This document shows positions 14,838 to 20,697 of a stretch of 23,340 nt of DNA, piece after piece. The first letter of the stretch is position 1. Each line of letters begins with the position of its first letter. The position numbers and the translations under genes were made by a program. The stretch spans positions 1 to 23,340 of the forward strand of contig CAZXTF010000013.1 of NCBI GenBank assembly GCA_964643605.1. Direction: 5' to 3'. The DNA is from CAMTWJ01 sp964643605 (lineage in GTDB: Bacteria > Patescibacteriota > Saccharimonadia > Saccharimonadales > 2-12-FULL-41-12). The notes beneath the pieces are model-generated. The model was not told the origin of the DNA. It searched no databases and worked only from the letters and a program-made list of their open reading frames with translations.

Positions 14838-16368
14838 TACTAGAAAAATCAGCAGAAACGTCCTTCGGGGCGTTTTTGTTTAATCTGTAAAAGTCACTAA
14901 TTTTGGGGGTGTAAACTTTTTTCTCACGAGTCACTGAAAAACCCTCTGGAAATAACAATTGTTTACACCACCTCTGATGCTCTTGGTCTAGCTCCCAGAA
15001 CTTTTGTCTGAAACCTTCTACCGTATTAACTGCAAACTCCACAAACTCTACGAAGTCCTTCTCTACAGTAGAGATTGAATCTAACTGTTCTTTGATGTCA
15101 TTGATTTGTTCGTCTAACGCATCTAACGCTAAATCTGCTCTATCATCTGCTAGCTCTCCACGGACTTGCTTTAAAATCACCGTTTTTCTGTCATTATCTA
15201 GCGTTTTGAGACGGGTCTGAAGCGATTCTGACGTGTTATAGGACAATGCTTGCTCTTGCTCCCAAACCTGTCTTAAAGCCGCTACAAAGTCCTTTATTCT
15301 TGTTTCTGATAGTTTTAAATCAAGCAGAGTATCGCTCAGTTGCTCATGCAAATCTTCACGAAGCATATTACGGTTACAAGCCCTACAGCGATAGCGTTTG
15401 TAAAACTTTCTCTTGTCTCCAGCTTTGCCGTTGTTATGGTCATAACCTACTAGCAAAGGGTGTTCAGCTCCAGCTTCAGTACATTCCTTACAAGCCATAA
15501 TCTTTGATAGCGGAAAGTCTGGATTGAATTGTTTGCGTTGCCTATAAACGGCACCTTTGGCAATTAGCTTTAGAGACTCGTGTTGTTCTGGCGTAATCAT
15601 GGCTTTGTGCAAACCTTTAGGGTTTATCTTCCAATTAGACATCTGAATGATTCCAGCGTAATAGGGGTCTTGCAACATCACTTTAAAATGTCCTGAATCT
15701 AAACCTCTACCAGACTTACGCTTATAACCAGCTGCATTGATTCCAGCAACTACATCTTTGATAGGTATACCCTCTAAAACTTGCAAGAACCCAGACCTTA
15801 ACATTGACCATTCAGGCTCTTTCGGGGAATGGAGTCCTCGAACTTCAGTCCTCGTATATCCAGCCTTTGGATTGCTTGGGTAATAGCCAGATGCTACTCG
15901 TGCCTGCATGTTGCTAGTAGTCTTCGTGATACGTTCTTGATTAGCTGCTTCACCACGAAAGACATCAATCATTTCTTCCATTGTTGCAACCATACTTGTA
16001 TCTTCGGCTAGATGCGGCTTCTTAGCATAAACTAGCTTTGCTCCAGCCTTCTCTCTAAACTCTACCTTCCAGTGATAGTACATCTCCAAATCACGCATAA
16101 AGCGGTCTGGCTCGTCAACAATAATGTACTTAATATTCTTGTCTGACTTAGCAAAAGCAAGCATCTCCATAAGGTCTTTACGCTGATAGTTTTTGCCTTT
16201 ACGACTTGACTGAGTGATACTCCAAAACTTCACAATCTCTGCATTAAATAGTGAAGCTGCATCATATACTCTAGTTTCTTGTGCTTCTAGGCTAGACCCT
16301 TCGACACCTTGTTTGACCGTAGATACCCGACAGAGTGCTATGGCTTTTACTTTTTTATTGTCATTCAT
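14797..16368 (-). CDS. Large serine recombinase (integrase) inserted at tRNA-Glu
   Basis: The 523-residue protein has an N-terminal resolvase domain with ALCRVSTVKQG (catalytic Ser16), VDEPDRFMRD and further resolvase features. A recombinase domain follows (about 155-270, SGYYPSNPKAGYTR ... QDPYYAGII), then a zinc ribbon with CKEC (about 295) and CRAC (about 335), a coiled-coil stretch (about 370-440) and a C-terminal tail. Such enzymes integrate and excise mobile DNA at specific att sites. The start ATG has AAGGAG 9-10 bases upstream. The last 30 or so codons are antisense to the tRNA-Glu terminator and the tRNA itself: the tail MVIPRGIEPRFPG is read from the tRNA 3' half and the TGA overlaps the anticodon. 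The native tail in the excised element may therefore differ. The leader contains a promoter and an attenuator-like structure. Confidence 0.95.
   Translation of the reverse strand: MNDNKKVKAIALCRVSTVKQGVEGSSLEAQETRVYDAASLFNAEIVKFWSITQSSRKGKNYQRKDLMEMLAFAKSDKNIKYIIVDEPDRFMRDLEMYYHWKVEFREKAGAKLVYAKKPHLAEDTSMVATMEEMIDVFRGEAANQERITKTTSNMQARVASGYYPSNPKAGYTRTEVRGLHSPKEPEWSMLRSGFLQVLEGIPIKDVVAGINAAGYKRKSGRGLDSGHFKVMLQDPYYAGIIQMSNWKINPKGLHKAMITPEQHESLKLIAKGAVYRQRKQFNPDFPLSKIMACKECTEAGAEHPLLVGYDHNNGKAGDKRKFYKRYRCRACNRNMLREDLHEQLSDTLLDLKLSETRIKDFVAALRQVWEQEQALSYNTSESLQTRLKTLDNDRKTVILKQVRGELADDRADLALDALDEQINDIKEQLDSISTVEKDFVEFVEFAVNTVEGFRQKFWELDQEHQRWCKQLLFPEGFSVTREKKVYTPKISDFYRLNKNAPKDVSADFSSMVIPRGIEPRFPG
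14856..14880 (+). terminator. Intrinsic terminator of tRNA-Glu
   Basis: The stem AAACGTCC/GGGCGTTT, with one T-G pair, has a TTCG tetraloop and runs into TTTTTGTTT. It lies 18 bases after the tRNA CCA and is at the same time antisense coding sequence for the recombinase tail. Confidence 0.88.
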
Positions 16369-16400
16369 TTTTCAATCTCCTTAATTAGCTTTAGGTACAC

Positions 16401-16490
16401 AAAAGGCGACCCCTGTGGCTACTTCCTAATGACAGGAAATACAGAGGTCGCCGTCTGTACCCGAAACTAATGTCATTAAATTGTAGCCAC
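16401..16490 (-). promoter_or_regulatory. Attenuator-like leader of the recombinase gene
   Basis: Read on the minus strand, GGCGACCTCTGT (16452 to 16441) pairs with ACAGGGGTCGCC (16416 to 16405) with one mismatch. An inner AGGAA/TTCCT-type helix lies between them, and TTTT (16404-16401) follows: an intrinsic terminator upstream of the recombinase. Competing with it, the 5' end of the transcript, GTGGCTAC (16490 to 16483) and TAATGACA (16478 to 16471), is perfectly complementary to GTAGCCAC (16422-16415) and TGTCATTA (16434-16427), which sit inside the terminator hairpin. Only one fold can dominate, the hallmark of terminator/antiterminator control. The trigger (protein, translation or ligand) is not visible. 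Confidence 0.72.
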
Positions 16491-16495
16491 TTATA

Positions 16496-16524
16496 ATTAT
16501 ACTCTTCTACCTCTGTTGTAGCAA
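16496..16524 (-). promoter_or_regulatory. Promoter of the recombinase gene
   Basis: TTGCTA (16519-16524) and TATAAT (16496-16501) are separated by 17 bases on the minus strand. The predicted start, near 16489, coincides with the first arm of the antiterminator structure. The -35 box lies within the last codons of the small ORF 16507-16647. Confidence 0.78.
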
Positions 16525-16647
16525 CCGAAATTGCTTAAAAAGTGAGAGAAAAAACCTAGCATTTTCAATGGCTTCTTTACTAGGTTTAGACTTTTTCAAG
16601 TCACGCACATTTTCGCCTAAATATTGGCTTAGTATGCTACCGTCCAT
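16507..16647 (-). CDS. 46-residue protein upstream of the recombinase
   Basis: A small ORF with ATG at 16647 and stop TAG at 16507-16509. It begins MDGSILSQYLGENVRDLKKS, continues with a helix (KEAIENARFFLSLFKQFRLL) and ends QQR. The ATG is preceded by AAGGAG (spacing about 11), and the gene starts 4 bases after the stop of the 41-residue ORF, so the two are coupled. It lies directly before the recombinase. Tiny basic proteins in this position are often directionality factors or regulators, but no HTH is evident and the function is unknown. Confidence 0.6.
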   Translation of the reverse strand: MDGSILSQYLGENVRDLKKSKPSKEAIENARFFLSLFKQFRLLQQR

Positions 16648-16651
16648 AAGG

Positions 16652-16777
16652 TTATTGCTCCTTATTATGGTTTCGGAGAATACCAGTCGTTCCTTCGTAT
16701 TCCCGTATAGTTGTGAAGATGATTTCTAGCAATTCTGCGAGAGTTATCCGCTCATCTTCTGTTTGTTGGTTGGTCAT
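16652..16777 (-). CDS. 41-residue protein upstream of the recombinase
   Basis: A small ORF with ATG at 16777 preceded by AAAGGAA (spacing about 6). It reads MTNQQTEDERITLAELLEII, then FTTIREYEGTTGILRNHNKEQ. An amphipathic helix is likely over ITLAELLEIIFTTIREY. It is coupled to the next small ORF and lies downstream of the consensus promoter at 16989-17017 and the terminator at 16894-16930. Being an element gene between promoter and integrase, it could be a regulator or an excision factor. No family is recognised. Confidence 0.55.
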   Translation of the reverse strand: MTNQQTEDERITLAELLEIIFTTIREYEGTTGILRNHNKEQ

Positions 16778-16893
16778 TGTTATTCCTTTCGACCGCACCA
16801 AACTGACACCTTCATATTGAGGTATGCTTCATGGTTATTAAATATTTTTAGTAATAGCAAACTCCACAAACGAGATGCAAACTCGCTGAAAAT

Positions 16894-16930
16894 AAAAAAC
16901 GCCCGATTCGAGGTGATTCACCTAGAGGGC
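16894..16930 (-). terminator. Intrinsic terminator in the leader of the small-ORF operon
   Basis: On the minus strand GCCC (16930-16927) pairs with GGGC (16904-16901) and AGGTG/CACCT forms the inner stem; GTTTTTT follows (16900-16894). It lies only about 88 bases after the predicted start of the promoter at 16989-17017. It therefore either defines a roughly 88-nt small RNA or attenuates the operon that continues into the two small ORFs and perhaps the recombinase. An inverted repeat, ACTCCACA (16861-16868) with TGTGGAGT (16941-16948), encloses the terminator. Confidence 0.75.
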
Positions 16931-16988
16931 TATATTGTTGTGTGGAGTAAAGCTAAATTGATTCAATTTGCTCACTGCTATGACTGGG

Positions 16989-17017
16989 ATTATATCACGC
17001 CACCCCTGTAAAGTCAA
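16989..17017 (-). promoter_or_regulatory. Consensus promoter facing the small ORFs and recombinase
   Basis: TTGACT (17012-17017) and TATAAT (16989-16994) are separated by 17 bases on the minus strand; the predicted start is near 16982. A 15-base dyad, AAATTGAATCAATTT (about 16955-16969), lies just inside the transcribed region and could be an operator. Confidence 0.85.
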
Positions 17018-17152
17018 TACCTCTAGTGCTTTTTGGAGCTATTTCGCTAATGCTAACAGATTGAAAAATGTGTTGTGTAATAGACAACGATAGTATTGAA
17101 ATGTCGAACTACTTATGCTAGCGGTGCGGTGTTCTGATATACCCCAACATTG

Positions 17153-17179
17153 CTCAAATCGCCCCTGGGGCTGATTGAG
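17153..17179. repeat. Strong hairpin in the divergent regulatory region
   Basis: CTCAA-TC-GCCC pairs with GGGC-GA-TTGAG, with two single-base bulges and a 3-base loop. A T tract (17188-17192) follows on the plus strand after 8 bases, so it is a possible weak plus-strand terminator. The surrounding 17018-17246 carries no ORF and separates the divergent promoters. A smaller repeat, GTTGT/ACAAC, is at 17072-17088. Confidence 0.45.
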
Positions 17180-17246
17180 ATTAGGCGTTTTTATTGTTGA
17201 AACGAGTAAAACATCATCTTTTAACTTAGAACGCCTGTTTTGGATT

Positions 17247-17305
17247 TTGACACAGGGGTGAGAAATCGTGATACAGCGTGTTTTTGAGAGTATTTGTTGT
17301 ATAAT
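17247..17305 (+). promoter_or_regulatory. Promoter region of the membrane/FtsZ-like cassette
   Basis: A perfect TTGACA (17247-17252) is followed, after 17 bases, by the imperfect -10 GATACA (17270-17275). A perfect TATAAT lies at 17300-17305 without a good -35 box. One or both should start a plus-strand transcript into the leader before 17489. Confidence 0.55.
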
Positions 17306-17311
17306 TGTGCC

Positions 17312-17449
17312 ATAGATCTAAACCACGTCTCGACTTGGCATGGTCTCAAATCTACAAGAAGAAACAGCTCGTCATGAGTACTTCTTCTTGTAGTTGCTAC
17401 TGGAAACGGTGGTAGGTAGCTTCGGCTATCGCTCGTGGCGGGCTTTTTT
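17312..17449 (+). promoter_or_regulatory. Structured leader with terminator-like end before the membrane cassette
   Basis: A perfect 12-base inverted repeat, CTACAAGAAGAA (17352-17363) with TTCTTCTTGTAG (17382-17393), forms a hairpin with an 18-base loop. A second hairpin, GGTAGC-TTCG-GCTATC, and a short GCTCG/CGGGC stem then run into TTTTTT (17444-17449), a probable intrinsic terminator 39 bases before the ATG at 17489. A short ORF, 17374-17415, starts in the loop of the first hairpin and would disrupt it when translated. This is the layout of a translation-coupled attenuator; a free small RNA is the alternative. Confidence 0.55.
17374..17415 (+). CDS. Possible 13-residue leader peptide
   Basis: ATG to TAG encodes MSTSSCSCYWKRW. 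The start lies in the loop and the following codons form the 3' arm of the 12-base inverted repeat. The ribosome binding site is weak (AAGAAG, about 13 bases upstream). The Cys and Trp codons would be typical stalling or sensing codons in an attenuator, but the peptide could be chance. Confidence 0.3.
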   Translation: MSTSSCSCYWKRW

Positions 17450-17488
17450 GTTTGCCTGAGATAACTACTAACCAGTGGAGAATCGAAA

Positions 17489-17734
17489 ATGAAAGAAGTG
17501 AAACTAAAAATCGGTGGTCTATGGGCTTGCTTAACAGCTGTAGTTATAGCGGCAATGCTATGCGGAACGGCTGTTTTTGTTTCGATGCAGTATAACCAGA
17601 CACAAAAAGACATTGCAGAATCTCAAGCTAAAGCAATGAAGGAGTCTGCTAGTGAGATTAAACAGGGTCTAGGCGGTATCGGTAAAGGCATTTGTCAGAC
17701 GAGTGACCGACAATTTGTATTGTGTGGGAACTAG
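17489..17734 (+). CDS. Small single-pass membrane protein
   Basis: The 81-residue protein has one membrane segment (about residues 11-33, LWACLTAVVIAAMLCGTAVFVSM) after a short KEVKLK N-terminus. A charged helical region (YNQTQKDIAESQAKAMKES) follows, then a Gly-rich GLGGIGKGICQTSDRQFVLCGN tail with two Cys. No family is recognised. It has a GTGGAG ribosome binding site and is the first gene of a three-gene membrane cassette, 6 bases before the FtsZ-like gene. A shared function with that protein, such as anchoring or regulation, is inferred only from the operon. Confidence 0.7.
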   Translation: MKEVKLKIGGLWACLTAVVIAAMLCGTAVFVSMQYNQTQKDIAESQAKAMKESASEIKQGLGGIGKGICQTSDRQFVLCGN

Positions 17735-17740
17735 CAAGCT

Positions 17741-18952
17741 ATGTTAGTTGGAATCATCACAATCATCATTGCAACAATCGTAGTCTTTAATCATCAACTT
17801 GTATGGTTGCTCGCGGTATTCCCTGGACTCTATATAGCCTATGCATTTTTCATCGCCTACTCAAAAGCACCCAAACTAAAACAAGGCTTACATCTTACAG
17901 ACGCAGAATCACAAGCATGGAAAGAACATCATGCATTCTTTAGGTTTCCTTTTGCTGCTAGAAAGATGGCAGGTTCTCTATCAGCCCTACAATTCATATC
18001 AGTCATATTAGCCATAGCGTTAGTTGCTACTGGTGCATATTGGGGTGCTGTATTCCTGCTAGGGTGGTTACTCGGTTTGCCTACTCCACGACTAAACCCA
18101 GAAGCCTCTATTGCTCCTGCTGCTCAAAAGGGCAACCCAGACGCCATAGAGCGACTAGAAGCACTAGAGTCATTGCAGGCAAAATTAAAATCCCCAGCTA
18201 AATATGCAATAGCAACCGATAGTTCAAAAGACGGCTACAACTATTTAGTGAATAAATACCTAGACAACAAGAGCAATGATTTAGCTTCTAGCACTCAATC
18301 TAATCACCGTACGCCCCCTAAGATGGCAGTTATTGGGATTGGTGGTGCAGGAGTAGCTACAATCAACAGATTCACATCTATTAGCAGAATGCCTACTAAG
18401 AGATTTATAGTTATAGATTCTGACGTAACCGCAATTAAGAACTCAAAAGCACATACGAAGATAACGCTAGAAAAGACAGAAGGCTCAATCGATGACATTA
18501 AAGCCAAAATGGTTATATATGAAGCAGAGGATAAAATCATAAAAGCAACAAGTGGTGTCGGCGTAGACGTAGCATTTTTAATAGTTGGCACTGGTGGTAA
18601 GACTGGGTTTCATGCATGGAATATCATAGCGAAGATGCTACAAGAAAAAGGCATACTAACTGTGGTATTTGCAATTAAACCATTCTCGTTTGAAGAAGAT
18701 TATAAACACTTAAATGCAAGGGTAGCTGATGAATCACGAGACGATGCAGATGTATTTGTAGATATTTCTAATGACCGCATACTGCAAGCAGTACCTAAAA
18801 GTACTCCCCTGAACGAAGCATTCAAGATTCTGGACTATGCACTGGTTGACGCAATTAAAGGCGTATATAGCTACATCGCTTCTAGCGGTAAGGATAACGA
18901 AAAGATTCAAGTAGTTATTAACAAATCAGTAGATAGCTTGATGGATAAATAA
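17741..18952 (+). CDS. Membrane-anchored FtsZ-like GTP-binding protein
   Basis: Residues 1-115 hold three or four membrane segments (about 2-17, 20-39 and 84-112). A linker of about 80 residues follows, then a domain (about 193-403) that follows the FtsZ GTPase domain motif by motif: MAVIGIGGAGVATINRF (195-211, T1 loop), FIVIDSDVTAIKNSKA (222-237, like FtsZ NTDAQAL), VGTGGKTGFH (282-291, in place of the tubulin signature GGGTGTG), IKPFSFEE (312-319), ISNDRIL (342-348) and an H7-like helix AFKILDYALVDAIKGV (360-375). The T3 loop is missing, the T7-loop aspartates that catalyse GTP hydrolysis in a filament neighbour are replaced (IQVVINKSV), and the FtsZ C-terminal domain and tail are absent. 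It probably binds nucleotide but should not support normal GTP turnover. It could cap, block or tether host FtsZ, or form its own structure at the membrane. Confidence 0.82.
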   Translation: MLVGIITIIIATIVVFNHQLVWLLAVFPGLYIAYAFFIAYSKAPKLKQGLHLTDAESQAWKEHHAFFRFPFAARKMAGSLSALQFISVILAIALVATGAYWGAVFLLGWLLGLPTPRLNPEASIAPAAQKGNPDAIERLEALESLQAKLKSPAKYAIATDSSKDGYNYLVNKYLDNKSNDLASSTQSNHRTPPKMAVIGIGGAGVATINRFTSISRMPTKRFIVIDSDVTAIKNSKAHTKITLEKTEGSIDDIKAKMVIYEAEDKIIKATSGVGVDVAFLIVGTGGKTGFHAWNIIAKMLQEKGILTVVFAIKPFSFEEDYKHLNARVADESRDDADVFVDISNDRILQAVPKSTPLNEAFKILDYALVDAIKGVYSYIASSGKDNEKIQVVINKSVDSLMDK

Positions 18953-19173
18953 TGCTTCAGTCTATTGTTTCACTACTAGGACTTGGACTGATTGGTTCAG
19001 TGTTTATATTTATGGGATATATAGGAATCGTTAACCGTGATAGCGACGAGTTTCACAATTCATCATACAGCAGAGTTCATAATAGCCCTGTTCTAAATTC
19101 AGTAGGCAGTTTACTGATGATTATAGTAGGATTAGCTATTCTATCTTTAGGAATAATCCCTCTATTCAGATAA
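18952..19173 (+). CDS. Small two-pass membrane protein
   Basis: The 73-residue protein has membrane segments at about 4-26 (SIVSLLGLGLIGSVFIFMGYIGI) and 50-71 (VGSLLMIIVGLAILSLGIIPL), with a polar loop of about 24 residues between. Its ATG overlaps the TAA of the FtsZ-like gene by one base (TAATG), which indicates translational coupling and a shared complex or pathway. No family is recognised. No clear terminator follows; a T-rich stretch at about 19230-19243 has no strong stem. Confidence 0.65.
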   Translation: MLQSIVSLLGLGLIGSVFIFMGYIGIVNRDSDEFHNSSYSRVHNSPVLNSVGSLLMIIVGLAILSLGIIPLFR

Positions 19174-19576
19174 ATAGACATAACCAAAAACTGCCAGGAA
19201 TCGGCGATTTACAGGGGTAGAAGTATGGTGTTTTTGTTTTTTGCTTATGTTACAGTTATGGTTATAAAGTAGTACTCCATAAACAGAACTTACACGGCTA
19301 TACTTGGCAGCCCCTACGCCACCCCACCCATGCGACAAACAATAGAAACACAAACAAACATCTAAAAAACTTAGACACTTACTTATACTTCTACTACTAG
19401 GTGTACATTCAGGCTGGGAATATACTAATCACGACTGTGTATCTGTAATTTATACTCTCTGTACATCGGGTCTAATATAACTCGCCAACGTTTACCTTCT
19501 TGCTTAATGAGGTGTAAACTCTCACTGGTGTGGGTCACCAATTTATCATATAGGGGTGGATCAAGGACGTAATGAT
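19174..19576. other. Noncoding stretch at the probable right edge of the element
   Basis: About 400 AT-rich bases hold no convincing ORF. The 63-codon minus-strand frame at 19162-19353 looks random. GTGGGTCACCA at about 19531-19541, inside TGGTGTGGGTCACCA, resembles the tRNA-Glu 3' end and may be an att site. No consensus promoter for the next gene was found; several TATACT words lack -35 boxes. Confidence 0.45.
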
Positions 19577-20686
19577 ATGTCAGAGAAATTGTCAAATTTA
19601 GGACCTCCAGTAGATGTAGAAGTGTGGGTAGACCGAGGTACCCCCGGAAATTGGCTTTCAGGTAAGGGTGGAACGGGTGATAAGTTACATATTGAGATTA
19701 ACAACAACCCTCATGACCAAGAACAGTGGGTTCGTGGGTATGCTGCAGGTAGGACGATATTCAGAGACATACATATAGAGGATGCCAGGAAATTTGCCGA
19801 AGCCGGCAGTCCCGCTGAGGCTATCATAAGCAGTAGATTAGCTAAGGATATCCCTTCGAGAGATGAAAAGTTTGTGTTTAACCAGGGTGTGGTCGCAAGG
19901 GCCATGGAGGCTGACTCCGATTTTTGGGCTCCAAAAAAGGAACAAAAAGATCTAGAGAAAGATCTCGATACTCTTTTTAAAGCTATGACAGAGGCGTTTG
20001 ATACTCCTCCTGATCTAAAAGTTGAGATGGATAATATTGCACAGCGAGGCCGACAAGATATTAAGGGTGATGAAGCCAGGGCATGGTTAGATGCAGCTAA
20101 CGATTTCTATGACAAGTACGAGTTGCATTGTGCGGGTGTCGGGATGATCGAGTACGGGTATGCCTTGAAAGATGCCGACGACTTCCATGGTGCAGTCTCT
20201 GCATTTGGATCCGCCAGTGAGATATTAAAGCAGAGGGTAAGAATTGTAAGTGGGCAATATAATCTTGTTGGTAATACGGCAGAGATTGATACCCTGGCTG
20301 TTCATATCGCAGAGTCATCGAAGGCAATTATAAAGCTGTATTCTGATATGGGCTTGAAGAAAGTTAACAAAGAGGTGCTTCAGGCCGCAGTGTATGATCT
20401 TGATGATTTTGAAGGAGCTAATAGCATATTGCTCAAGCAGGGATATGAATTGATGGCTAAGACAGCTCATTTCAGAGAAAAGCGTTTCTATAAGCGAGAG
20501 GCTAGAGAGGTAGCGGGAGCATTATCGGTTAGAGAATTCTTCGATAAAAACCCCGGCACTCTTCTATTTGGTGGTCCAGGACCTAGAAAAAACCGTAAAG
20601 CACAACGTCCCCACGTTAACCCTGACAATTGGGATAGAATACTGCGGTTAAATGCAGGCACACCACACACTTCTAGTGGAGCTTAA
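19577..20686 (+). CDS. Uncharacterised soluble protein
   Basis: I do not recognise this 369-residue protein. The ATG at 19577 is preferred because AAGGA lies 9 bases before it; an in-frame GTG at 19556 has no site. It is soluble, with no membrane segment or signal. It has a Gly/Trp-rich start (VEVWVDRGTPGNWLSGKGG) and a long mostly helical, acidic middle with a pattern reminiscent of helical repeats (AWLDAANDFYDKYELH, then GYALKDADDFHGAVSAFGSA). The basic, Pro-rich C-terminus contains GGPGPRKNRKAQRPH. It uses AGG and AGA arginine codons more than the neighbouring housekeeping genes, which hints at separate origin. Its 3' end lies 11 bases from the convergent response regulator. It may be the last element gene or a flanking accessory gene. 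Confidence 0.65.
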   Translation: MSEKLSNLGPPVDVEVWVDRGTPGNWLSGKGGTGDKLHIEINNNPHDQEQWVRGYAAGRTIFRDIHIEDARKFAEAGSPAEAIISSRLAKDIPSRDEKFVFNQGVVARAMEADSDFWAPKKEQKDLEKDLDTLFKAMTEAFDTPPDLKVEMDNIAQRGRQDIKGDEARAWLDAANDFYDKYELHCAGVGMIEYGYALKDADDFHGAVSAFGSASEILKQRVRIVSGQYNLVGNTAEIDTLAVHIAESSKAIIKLYSDMGLKKVNKEVLQAAVYDLDDFEGANSILLKQGYELMAKTAHFREKRFYKREAREVAGALSVREFFDKNPGTLLFGGPGPRKNRKAQRPHVNPDNWDRILRLNAGTPHTSSGA

Positions 20687-20697
20687 GGGCTTATTTA

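Larger units (their letters stand above)
14815..19541. mobile_element. Integrated element at tRNA-Glu (right edge approximate)
   Basis: The recombinase gene abuts the tRNA with its 3' end, the usual sign of a tRNA-targeted element. It is followed by tiny ORFs, a regulatory region and a membrane cassette, none of which resemble housekeeping genes. The right end is uncertain. GTGGGTCACCA at about 19531-19541 differs from the tRNA 3' end GTGGGATCACCA by one missing base and is the best attR candidate I found, but it is short. The gene at 19577-20686 could still belong to the element, which would then end near 20690. No structural phage genes, replication gene or conjugation gene are visible, so it would be a small integrative element or satellite. 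Confidence 0.6.

Noticed and set aside
16763..17011. 82-codon plus-strand ORF in the element
   Set aside because: It overlaps a consensus minus-strand promoter, a terminator and the start of the 41-residue ORF, and its composition looks random.
17221..17613. 130-codon minus-strand ORF
   Set aside because: It crosses the leader of the membrane cassette and the start of the 17489 gene, has no ribosome binding site and shows no family signature.
19641..19660. CCGGAAATTGG similar to the tRNA-Glu variable region
   Set aside because: Partial match with several mismatches inside the coding sequence of the 19577 gene; not convincing as an att site.
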